Source of the DNA: Botrimarina mediterranea | Lineage (GTDB): Bacteria; Planctomycetota; Planctomycetia; Pirellulales; Lacipirellulaceae | Length of the DNA stretch: 64,000 bases | Assembly: GCF_007753265.1 (NCBI RefSeq) | Contig: NZ_CP036349.1 | Location: forward strand, 2,327,363 to 2,391,362 | Reading direction: 5' to 3' | Shown: positions 44,332-52,032 of the stretch, piece after piece | How the letters are laid out: each line of letters starts with the position of its first letter | Position numbering within the stretch: position 1 is the stretch's first letter | Program-made: the position numbers and the translations under genes | The notes under the pieces: model-generated | Told to the model about the DNA's origin: nothing | Databases searched by the model: none | What the model saw: only the letters and a program-made list of their open reading frames with translations

Positions 44332-46791
44332 ATGAACAAGACGAAGATTTCACTCAGCTTGCTCCTGCCCGGCGTGCCGGACGTCCGTGATGAGTGCGTC
44401 CGGCGAATCGCTGAACAACTCAAGATAAGAGGCGGTATCAGTGACGCGCATGGCATTGAGGCCGATGAGAGTCGAGCGGATCAGTTGTGCATCCATTTTG
44501 ATCCATCTGTCATTTCGCTCTCCGATGTTCGTGAAGTGGCGCAGCGAGCGGGTGCGCGACTCGACGACTGCTATGGACACCTTGTCACGCGAATCGGATC
44601 GATGCATGCACGCAGAGCTTCTGCAATAGAAGCTAGGCTATCGCGTATCGATGGGGTCGTTGAAGCCGTCGTCTCGCCCGATGGCACGATGCGTGTGGAA
44701 TTCGATCGCCAAATTACCAACGAGGAAAAGATAGATTCCACGCTTGGTGAGTGGTCAAAGAAGGCAGTGCGGAAGGACGAAGATCATGCCGGTCACCAGC
44801 ATGACGATGAAGGCCACGAGGGTGCTCATGATAGTTCCGGGCATGACCACGCCCACGGTGGAATTTTTGGCCCTCGAAGCGAACTGATCTTTGCCGTCCT
44901 GTGTGGAGCCTTTTTGCTCGTTGGATGGCTGCTTGAGACATTTACGGAGATGTCAGGATGGGTTCCGCTGGCGTGCTTCATTGCGGCCTATTATTTCGGG
45001 GGCTACTACACCGTCACCGAAGCCGTCGAGAAGATTCGGGCAAGCAAGTTCGAGATCGACTTCTTGATGATCGTCGCCGCTGTCGGCGCGGCGGCTCTGG
45101 GGGCCTGGGCCGAGGGCGCGCTACTGCTGTTCTTGTTCAGCATTGGGCACGCCTTGGAAGGCTATGCGATGGGGCGCGCCAAGCGGGCCATCGAAGCCCT
45201 CTCAGAACTGGCGCCGCGAACGGCTCGCGTGCGCCGCGACGGCGCTGAAGCCGAAGTCGCTGTCGAACAACTGGTCGTCGGTGACGTTGTTATCGTAAAG
45301 CCGGACGAGCGGATACCGGCGGACGGCTTTGTGATCGAAGGAGAGTCGAGCGTCGACCAGGCGCCAATTACTGGCGAGAGCGTTCCTGTCGACAAGCAGC
45401 CCGTCACCGATCTCGAAGCGGCAGCGGCAGACCCGGAGTCGATTGCAGCGGAGAGTCGGGTATTTGCTGGCACGATCAACCAGGCCGGGGCTATCGAGAT
45501 TCAGGTCACCAAGACGGCGGCAGAGAATACGCTTGCTCGCGTCGTCACTATGGTCAGCGAAGCGGAAACCCGCGTCTCGCCAACACAGCAGTTCACGAAG
45601 CGATTCGAACGGTACTTCGTGCCGTCCGTGATCGCGACGGTTGTGTTGCTGCTGTTCGCGCCGTTGGTGATTGACGAGACACTCTCCGAATCCTTCTACC
45701 GGGCCATGGCGGTTCTGGTTGCTGCGAGTCCTTGTGCTCTGGCGATCGCGACCCCCAGTGCGGTGCTCAGCGGAGTTGCTCGTGCGGCCCGCGGGGGCGT
45801 GCTCGTCAAAGGGGGTGGACCGCTAGAGCGTCTTGGCCAACTCGATGCTGTCGCGTTCGATAAGACGGGCACTCTGACTGAGGGCGAACCACGGGTTACC
45901 GACGTTCGTGCAGCAGAAGGTTTCGAGGAATCTGAGCTGCTTCGCATCGCGATTGCAGTTGAAGACCTCAGTAAGCATCCCCTGGCCAAAGCCGTGGTGC
46001 GTGACGGACGAGATAAACTGACTGAGGGAATGGAAGTACCCCAGGCAATGAACCTCAAAAGCATCACGGGCCGAGGTATCCAAGCCGAAGTGGAGGGTCA
46101 GTTGGCTCACATCGGCAAAGATGATCTGTTTGGCGAAGTCGAAGGCCCGCCGCTGCCGGACGCGATTCGCGAATTGGTCGAGTCACTAGAGCGTGAAGGT
46201 CGCACGACTATGATCGTTCGCCACGCCGACCGCTACCTTGGCGTCATAGGACTGATGGACACACCGCGTGAAGCGGCCAAGCGGACGATTGCCCGACTGA
46301 GAAAACTCGGCATCAAGCGGATGATCATGATTTCCGGTGACAATCAGCAAGTTGCGGATGCGGTGGCCAAAGCCGTCGGACTCGACGAAGCGCGTGGCGA
46401 CCTGATGCCCGAAGATAAAGTAGCTGAAATCAAGAAGCTGAACAGTGAAGCTGGCGTAGCAATGGTAGGCGACGGCGTCAACGACGCCCCCGCGATGGCC
46501 TCGGCTTCAGTCGGCATCGCGATGGGGGCCGCCGGAAGCGACGTGGCTTTGGAAACCGCCGACGTGGCCTTGATGGCCGATAACCTCGACCACCTGCCAC
46601 TGGCAATCGGGCTGAGCCGCGCGACACGCAGCATCATCCGCCAAAACCTCTGGATGAGTCTGGGGATGGTCGCGTTTCTCGTACCGGCGACCATCTTTGG
46701 TCTCAGCATCGGCCCGGCAGTCGCACTTCATGAAGGCAGCACGCTGGTCGTGGTCTTCAATGCACTTCGATTACTGGCCTACAGCCCCTAA
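44332..46791 (+). CDS. P1B-type heavy-metal ATPase (ZntA/CadA-like)
   Basis: An 819-residue ATP-driven exporter. The N-terminal 140 residues have two degenerate HMA-like folds without a CxxC pair; a His/Asp-rich segment (about 148-178, e.g. DHAGHQHDDEGHEG) follows. Then come eight transmembrane segments, the actuator domain with TGES, SPC at 466-468 in TM6, the phosphorylation site DKTGTLT with Asp510, HP at 549-550 and the hinge GDGVNDAP. The SPC motif with NALRLL in TM7/8 fits the Zn/Cd/Pb group better than copper (CPC). Loss of N-terminal Cys ligands suggests the His-rich linker has taken over metal sensing. AAAGGCG precedes the ATG. Confidence 0.93.
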   Translation: MNKTKISLSLLLPGVPDVRDECVRRIAEQLKIRGGISDAHGIEADESRADQLCIHFDPSVISLSDVREVAQRAGARLDDCYGHLVTRIGSMHARRASAIEARLSRIDGVVEAVVSPDGTMRVEFDRQITNEEKIDSTLGEWSKKAVRKDEDHAGHQHDDEGHEGAHDSSGHDHAHGGIFGPRSELIFAVLCGAFLLVGWLLETFTEMSGWVPLACFIAAYYFGGYYTVTEAVEKIRASKFEIDFLMIVAAVGAAALGAWAEGALLLFLFSIGHALEGYAMGRAKRAIEALSELAPRTARVRRDGAEAEVAVEQLVVGDVVIVKPDERIPADGFVIEGESSVDQAPITGESVPVDKQPVTDLEAAAADPESIAAESRVFAGTINQAGAIEIQVTKTAAENTLARVVTMVSEAETRVSPTQQFTKRFERYFVPSVIATVVLLLFAPLVIDETLSESFYRAMAVLVAASPCALAIATPSAVLSGVARAARGGVLVKGGGPLERLGQLDAVAFDKTGTLTEGEPRVTDVRAAEGFEESELLRIAIAVEDLSKHPLAKAVVRDGRDKLTEGMEVPQAMNLKSITGRGIQAEVEGQLAHIGKDDLFGEVEGPPLPDAIRELVESLEREGRTTMIVRHADRYLGVIGLMDTPREAAKRTIARLRKLGIKRMIMISGDNQQVADAVAKAVGLDEARGDLMPEDKVAEIKKLNSEAGVAMVGDGVNDAPAMASASVGIAMGAAGSDVALETADVALMADNLDHLPLAIGLSRATRSIIRQNLWMSLGMVAFLVPATIFGLSIGPAVALHEGSTLVVVFNALRLLAYSP

Positions 46792-46811
46792 AACTAGTAG
46801 GAGAACTAGCC

Positions 46812-47003
46812 GTGGAACTCAGGCATATTCTCCTCGGCTTGCTCGAAGGCGTCGTCTGGCACTTGTTCATCAATTACCTTCTCGACACCATTTGCAAGTC
46901 AGACCGCAATCTATGGATCGCTTCTGCTGTACTCGTCGGCCACTTCAATCCTGGGTTGGCCATACTGCGAAAATCCAGCTTAAGAGAGGTATGCCGAGAG
47001 TGA
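46812..47003 (+). CDS. truncated small ORF adjoining IS remnant
   Basis: A 63-residue open frame starting at GTG, 20 bp after the ATPase stop. Its first half (MELRHILLGLLEGVVWHLFI) looks like a membrane-associated helix, but the last part reads across the edge of the decayed transposase, so the original C-terminus has probably been lost. No family is recognised. It may be real but truncated. Confidence 0.35.
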   Translation: MELRHILLGLLEGVVWHLFINYLLDTICKSDRNLWIASAVLVGHFNPGLAILRKSSLREVCRE

Positions 47004-47427
47004 CGAAGGCGTTGAGGAACTAGGTGCGGAGGGCGATTTCGGTCTTTTGACTGGGTGGTTCGCGGTTCTTGAGACGGGTGCCGAAGGTCATCTTCAAGCG
47101 GCTCATGGCGGTTTCGGCCAGACTGTGTCGGTGGTAGCCGATTTCTTCCTTCCATACCGGCTTGCCGTCACGGCGGATCTGCCGGAGAAACTCGTCTCGC
47201 TCCAGCGGTTAAACCTTCGAGTTGCCGTGTAGACGGCTCTTCGCGTTGCCGCGTAGCGGGATGATCTGGCACATCTTCTCTTCTTCCAAGTGATCGCGAA
47301 CGCCGCACGTGTCGTACGGCCCGTCGCCGTAGAACGCTTCGACTTCTTGCTTGACTTGCTCCCAGAGTGGCTTCACTTGCATGGCGTCGTGCGTCCGCGA
47401 TACTGTGCCGTGCGCGTTGAATCGCAT
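46985..47427 (-). pseudogene. decayed IS5-family transposase fragment
   Basis: Reading the minus strand from 47427 gives a frame with FYGDGPYDT followed after a TAA by RDEFLRQIRRDGKPVWKEE, GYHRHSLAETAMSR and LKMTFGTRLKNRE, then a TAG, then FLNAFVTLGIP. The GYHRxSLxETxMxRxK and DGxYDT strings are characteristic of IS5-type DDE transposases, with the Glu of ETAM as the last catalytic residue. Two in-frame stops and loss of the N-terminal half show it is dead. Inverted terminal repeats were not found. It marks the join between the two metal regions. Confidence 0.75.
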
Positions 47428-47749
47428 TCAACTTGGACGAGAAGGCGTCGTAGGCAAGGAGCATGATGGGCATCTGAGAGCCACCTACCGCGGATTCGCA
47501 TCCAACCGGTCGCACTAGCAGCGCACTCACGCCCGCAATCCACGCCTTAGCGGTTGGTCAGCGATCTGCGACCCGTTGCAAACGTTTTTGAGCCACGGCC
47601 CCTCTGCGCCATTTGGAAATCCCCAGTTTTTCATCGGCTCGCGTGAAGAAGCCAGGGCAGCTTTGCATCCAAACAAGTAGTCTGTGACCATGCCTACCAA
47701 CAACACAGCGATTTCTGATCGACCACGGCAGAGCGTGTGAGAATCACAC
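47428..47749. other. intergenic scar, no gene seen
   Basis: About 320 bp between the transposase remnant and the acetyltransferase. Overlapping short frames exist on the minus strand but none has a ribosome binding site or recognisable domain. Further remnants of the insertion are likely. Confidence 0.4.
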
Positions 47750-48424
47750 GTGGGTAGTCGCCGCCCCACTCAGATGCGATTTGCTGCAGAGCGCCAAGTG
47801 CTAACTCGCAAGTTATTCCGAATTCCCTACCTATTTGCCCAACGGGTGATTCCAATGGAGGCGGTGCGTGTGTTGGTACTAGACGTAGATACGCAAGATA
47901 CTACGCGAAGCATGGATACTCACTCAATTCGTTTCCTGTCACCAGGGTTAGCAGCGGAGTACGCGGCCAGTGGCCAGCTTCTCTATTCGGAAGCCTACCT
48001 GGAGAGAATCGACGAAGATCGGATGTGGTGCGTTGGAGCCGAGTCCGCAGAGGGACTTCAATCGTTTGCGTGGCTGCACGAAGGAATCGCAGAGAAGGAA
48101 ATGAACGAAGGCTACCATTCCGCAACGGCCACAGAAATCAGGCTTTCGGCGGACGCAGCGTTTGTGTTCAACGTCTTTACCACACCTGAATCGCGCGGGT
48201 TGGGGCTTATGCCGGCCATTCTTGGACACGCAGCGACGAAATTGCGCCGGACACGTGGCGTCCGATGGCTCGTGACGACCACGGAGATAACCAACGATGC
48301 GGCGCGAGCCGGATTCCTCAAGAGCGGGTTTCGTGAGGTTGGCCAATACTTCCGTTACGGCATCGGGAAACAAGCGTGGGGATCGTACCCTAAGCCAGAG
48401 GGACCGATTCGAGGATTCGCCTAA
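47750..48424 (+). CDS. GNAT-type acetyltransferase-like protein
   Basis: A 224-residue protein with a GNAT-like fold in its second half. Features are the acid strand VFNVFTTPESRGLGLMPAILGHAATKLRRT, where RGLGLM sits in place of the acetyl-CoA pyrophosphate loop, and the closing strand AARAGFLKSGFREVGQYFRYGIG typical of the C-terminal helix-strand of the family. The GTG at 47750 keeps the whole open frame; an ATG at 47774 or 47855 is also possible and no clear ribosome binding site decides. Substrate unknown. It stands alone between the IS scar and the second metal cluster. Confidence 0.7.
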   Translation: MGSRRPTQMRFAAERQVLTRKLFRIPYLFAQRVIPMEAVRVLVLDVDTQDTTRSMDTHSIRFLSPGLAAEYAASGQLLYSEAYLERIDEDRMWCVGAESAEGLQSFAWLHEGIAEKEMNEGYHSATATEIRLSADAAFVFNVFTTPESRGLGLMPAILGHAATKLRRTRGVRWLVTTTEITNDAARAGFLKSGFREVGQYFRYGIGKQAWGSYPKPEGPIRGFA

Positions 48425-48486
48425 GAGCAGAGTATCATCGATCGCCATAGGCGAATACGTAACAACCTTGATTACGGAGGAACGTC

Positions 48487-49146
48487 ATGGACGCCATGGA
48501 CCGATTTAAGCGAGAGGTAGACCGCCGCCTCTCGAAAGCAACAGAACGGGAGGGCGACGAGAAGACTCAGCTGGCCTTAGAGATGGCAGTTTTAGCTGCC
48601 CGCCACGAAGAGTACGACGTACTCGCCAGCAAGCTGATTGAGAAAACGCTTCTGCCGAGAGTATTGGCACTCGCCAGCCGGTTTGAGAATGCCGAAGTCC
48701 AGCATGTAGAAGGTCGGTGCCTGGTGAGTTGTCGGTTCCGCCACTCGGCACGCTTTCCGGCAACGGTAGAGTTGCAGATGGGCGTCACTCCCGACGAACG
48801 GATCGAAAAAGTGGTCGTCTACTACGATCTCTCCATCCTACCGATATTCATGAAGTTTCAAAAACACGACCAGGTGATCTGGGATTTGGATGACGTGGAC
48901 GAGGAAGCGTTCACGTCTTGGGTGGAGTCGCACCTCGTCAGTTTCTTGGAGACTTACCTGCGGATCGAAGAAGTCGATCAATACCAGCAGGGGAGCCTAT
49001 GCACCGACCCGGTGTGTGGGATGCGAATTCGCAAGTCGGCGGCCGCAGCGACTGCAAATTACGACGGTGCGACGTTCTATTTCTGTGTGGAGGGGTGCCG
49101 GGACACGTTTGTTAGCGACCCCAAACGCTACGTGGACACACGATAG
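48487..49146 (+). CDS. YHS-domain protein (C-terminal metal-binding YHS)
   Basis: A 219-residue cytoplasmic protein. GGAGG precedes the ATG. The first 160 residues are a mixed alpha/beta domain without a recognised name; the C-terminal 45 residues are a YHS domain: CTDPVCGM, then ATANYDGATFYFC, and finally DTFVSDPKRYV. YHS domains occur as metal-binding appendages of copper ATPases and related proteins. It opens the second metal cluster and is likely a cytoplasmic sensor or buffer of copper or silver; this is inference. Confidence 0.8.
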   Translation: MDAMDRFKREVDRRLSKATEREGDEKTQLALEMAVLAARHEEYDVLASKLIEKTLLPRVLALASRFENAEVQHVEGRCLVSCRFRHSARFPATVELQMGVTPDERIEKVVVYYDLSILPIFMKFQKHDQVIWDLDDVDEEAFTSWVESHLVSFLETYLRIEEVDQYQQGSLCTDPVCGMRIRKSAAAATANYDGATFYFCVEGCRDTFVSDPKRYVDTR

Positions 49147-49196
49147 CGCGCCTTCACCAGATCGCCAGTGTTCCCTTGTTTCAACAGGAGTGCTCA

Positions 49197-50039
49197 ATGA
49201 TCGCTATGATTCGCTATCAACATACAATCGCTATTGCCGCTGCTTTGATGGCGATTGTAGTCGCCTCTATCGCGTATGCTCAAGAGAATACGGCGAGTCG
49301 TTCGTCGCTTGACCAAGCAGATCTTGTAGCCGAACTGCAAAACCTCCATGCCAAGGTGGCGGCCCTGGAAGCTGCGCTGGAGACACAGCATCAATCTCTC
49401 TACGGGGCTCCAACTTCGACAGATTCTTCTACTGCGTCTATGCAGCAAATCGGCGGAATGGGGGTGGGGGCGACACAGGGTAAGGCCGCAACGCAAGCCA
49501 TGCCAAGGGATTCGGACAGCTCACTGTCAGGGATGGGAATGGGCATGATGGACGAAGGCATGGGCGGCATGGGAATGATGTCCATGATGAAAGGAAAGAA
49601 GGGAATGATGGGCATGGGTATGATGGGAATGAACCCTGCCATGGCATCGGACTCAATGGCCGGGATGGACATGCCATCGGCATTGCCCGGATTCCCCGGA
49701 GCGTCGCATGTGTATCACATCGGCCAGACCGGGTTCTTTCTCGATCACCCCGAGCACATCACGCTGTCCGACGAGCAACAAAAGAAACTCAACTCGATCA
49801 AGGAGTCATCGTTGCTGGCGACTTCAACGGCCCAGCGCGAAATCGCAGAAGCCGAACAGGAATTGTGGAAGCTGACGGCTGCCGCTGAACCAGACATCAA
49901 GAAAATCGAAGCAAAAGCCAAAGAGATTGCCCAGCTCCAAGTCGCTACTCGGATTGCATTCATCCGCTCTGTCGGAGAAGCCGCCAGTGTACTGACGAAA
50001 GAGCAACGTCAAGCGTTGATTGGAGAAGGAAAGGAGTAG
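49197..50039 (+). CDS. Met-rich Spy/CpxP-like exported protein
   Basis: A 280-residue exported protein. AGGAG precedes the ATG at 49197; the frame extends to 49176 without a proper start. A signal peptide ends near SIAYA. A Met/Gly-rich low-complexity block (about residues 83-165, repeats of GMGMM) is followed by a helical domain with two LTxxQ-like motifs (LSDEQQKKL and LTKEQRQAL) as in periplasmic Spy/CpxP/ZraP proteins. Met-rich tracts bind Cu(I) or Ag(I), and the Spy-like helix pair is a metal- and envelope-stress chaperone. Compared with Spy it has an added Met block, which suits copper buffering. Confidence 0.8.
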   Translation: MIAMIRYQHTIAIAAALMAIVVASIAYAQENTASRSSLDQADLVAELQNLHAKVAALEAALETQHQSLYGAPTSTDSSTASMQQIGGMGVGATQGKAATQAMPRDSDSSLSGMGMGMMDEGMGGMGMMSMMKGKKGMMGMGMMGMNPAMASDSMAGMDMPSALPGFPGASHVYHIGQTGFFLDHPEHITLSDEQQKKLNSIKESSLLATSTAQREIAEAEQELWKLTAAAEPDIKKIEAKAKEIAQLQVATRIAFIRSVGEAASVLTKEQRQALIGEGKE

Positions 50040-50096
50040 TGCCGAAACCAAACAGGACAAATAGTTACTGAACCTAACAGAAAGCAGGAGACCCTC

Positions 50097-50567
50097 ATGC
50101 AAACGAAAACCAAATGTATTGGTGGAGTCAGTGTGGTTGCGGCAATCGCTCTTTGCATAGCGATCGCATTCACCGGACTGGCACACGCTCAGGACAAGAG
50201 TCACGATTCGCACAGCGGGACGCACGATCACGGTCCCGAAATGAAGATGATGAGAATGACGCAGATCAAGACGCAGGCCGAAGCGGAAGCACTCAAGCCG
50301 GGCGATTCGATCGCGATGGTATGCAGTATGTGCAAAATCGTGACCGTTCATGCTGTCGGCAAGGACAAGTCACACGTGAAAATGATGACGGTCGGTAACA
50401 AGCATACCTGTTCCGCTTGCGACGGCAAGGTGACGGTTGAAGGTACTGGCAAAGGAAAGGGCAAGCATCAAGAAGTAAAGCATGTCTGCGGCAAGTGCGG
50501 CGATGATGCGATGTTTGTGGTTGCGACGAAGGCGGACGATCACGACAAGCACAGTCAGCACAAGTAG
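50097..50567 (+). CDS. exported CxxC protein, zinc-ribbon-like, metal-binding candidate
   Basis: A 156-residue exported protein with a signal peptide ending in AHA. The mature protein is His-rich at first (DSHSGTHDHG), and then carries three CxxC pairs: CSMC, CSAC and CGKC, the last in KHVCGKCGDD. Four of these cysteines could form a zinc-ribbon-like site. It ends with a His/Lys-rich tail (DDHDKHSQHK). CAGGAG precedes the ATG. No named family is recognised. The operon context with the Met-rich protein supports binding of a soft metal. Confidence 0.75.
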   Translation: MQTKTKCIGGVSVVAAIALCIAIAFTGLAHAQDKSHDSHSGTHDHGPEMKMMRMTQIKTQAEAEALKPGDSIAMVCSMCKIVTVHAVGKDKSHVKMMTVGNKHTCSACDGKVTVEGTGKGKGKHQEVKHVCGKCGDDAMFVVATKADDHDKHSQHK

Positions 50568-50682
50568 TTTGACTTGTTGGAATGCCCTGAAGAACCGCGT
50601 GGCTCGTGCATCAAAGCTCACGGAGGTGCGCTCGGTGTTCGGGCCGCGTGTTGTTTGCTGAACGGGAATCTGAAAGGCTGCC

Positions 50683-52032
50683 ATGTCAGACCATGACGAC
50701 ATCTTCGAGAACGCGCTTCTTCGACTCGACCGAGCGGCTCAGTTTGTACAGATTGATCCAGAAGCACTGGAGCGCCTGAAACATCCGAAGTCGGTCGTGC
50801 ATGTCAGTATTCCAGTTCGGATGGACGACGGATCACTGCGAAGCTTTGAAGGCTACCGTGTCCGACACGACGACACTCGCGGACCGACCAAGGGAGGAAT
50901 CCGCTTTCATCCGCAGGTGCATCTTGGTGAAGTCAAAGCACTGGCGTTTTGGATGACCTGCAAGTGTGCGGTTGCGGGCATTCCTTTTGGCGGTGGAAAG
51001 GGAGGCATAATTGTCAATCCGAAAGAGCTTTCCCGAATGGAACTGGAGCGACTCAGTCGCGGGTTCGTCCAGCAGCTCGCCGATTTCATTGGTCCTGACA
51101 CAGACATTCCGGCTCCTGATGTCTATACAAACTCAATGATTATGGGCTGGATGATGGATGAGTATTCCACGATCCAGCGGCAACGCACCCCGGATGTCAT
51201 TACTGGCAAACCGATCCCACTTGGCGGCAGTCTTGGTCGCGATGATGCCACCGGACGCGGCGCTTACTACTGCATCAAAGAATTGGAGCGGTTCAACAAC
51301 TGGACTCGCGGAAACGTGCGAGTTGCCGTTCAGGGATTCGGAAACGCTGGTCAGCACGTAGCACGCCTGCTTCATAAGGACGGTTACCGGTGTGTGGCCA
51401 TCAGTGACTCCAAAGGCGCAATCTATCGCGAAGATGGAATAGATATTCCGCGGGCGATCGAACTTAAGCAGTCTCAAACGTCCATCTCGAACGTGTACGA
51501 CGAACGAAGTGTTTGTGACTGTCCGGAATGTGGATGTGTGGACTGTCATTGCAAATCAAATGATGCTGGCAGTGGTGCTGTTATCACGAATGAGCAGCTA
51601 CTTGAGTTGGACGTTGACGTGCTGATTCCGGCTGCCTTAGAGAACCAGATCACCGGCGAAAATGCCTCGCGAATCACGGCTCCCTACATCGTCGAAGTTG
51701 CCAACGGTCCAACAACGACGGAAGCCGACAACATCCTGAAAGAACTGGGGGCGACAGTTGTTCCCGACATCTTGGCCAATGCTGGCGGCGTCACAGTCAG
51801 CTACTTCGAGTGGACTCAGAATCGAGCGGGCTACTACTGGAGCGAGAAGAAAGTGCAGGAGCGGTTGCAGCGGATCATGGCTCAAGAATTCGAAGCTGTT
51901 CACGATTTGAGCGTCGAAGCCGAAATCGACATGCGAACTGCTGCCTATGCCCACGCACTCAATCGTATCGGCGAAGCGATGGAATCGCAGGGAACAAGTC
52001 GATACTTCAACTCAGTGATGAAGGTGACATGA
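50683..52032 (+). CDS. Glu/Leu/Phe/Val dehydrogenase (glutamate dehydrogenase) with Cys-rich insertion
   Basis: A 449-residue amino-acid dehydrogenase of the glutamate dehydrogenase type. The substrate domain has the family motifs RVRHDDTRGPTKGGIRFHP and CAVAGIPFGGGKGG; the Rossmann domain begins with VAVQGFGNAGQHVARLL, with GFGNAG as the dinucleotide loop. The enzyme converts glutamate to 2-oxoglutarate, ammonium and NAD(P)H, or the reverse. At residues 278-290 six cysteines (CDCPECGCVDCHC) lie in the loop that in most homologues has none. Its stop overlaps the start of the reductase gene by four bases (ATGA), which links it to the redox operon. Confidence 0.9.
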   Translation: MSDHDDIFENALLRLDRAAQFVQIDPEALERLKHPKSVVHVSIPVRMDDGSLRSFEGYRVRHDDTRGPTKGGIRFHPQVHLGEVKALAFWMTCKCAVAGIPFGGGKGGIIVNPKELSRMELERLSRGFVQQLADFIGPDTDIPAPDVYTNSMIMGWMMDEYSTIQRQRTPDVITGKPIPLGGSLGRDDATGRGAYYCIKELERFNNWTRGNVRVAVQGFGNAGQHVARLLHKDGYRCVAISDSKGAIYREDGIDIPRAIELKQSQTSISNVYDERSVCDCPECGCVDCHCKSNDAGSGAVITNEQLLELDVDVLIPAALENQITGENASRITAPYIVEVANGPTTTEADNILKELGATVVPDILANAGGVTVSYFEWTQNRAGYYWSEKKVQERLQRIMAQEFEAVHDLSVEAEIDMRTAAYAHALNRIGEAMESQGTSRYFNSVMKVT

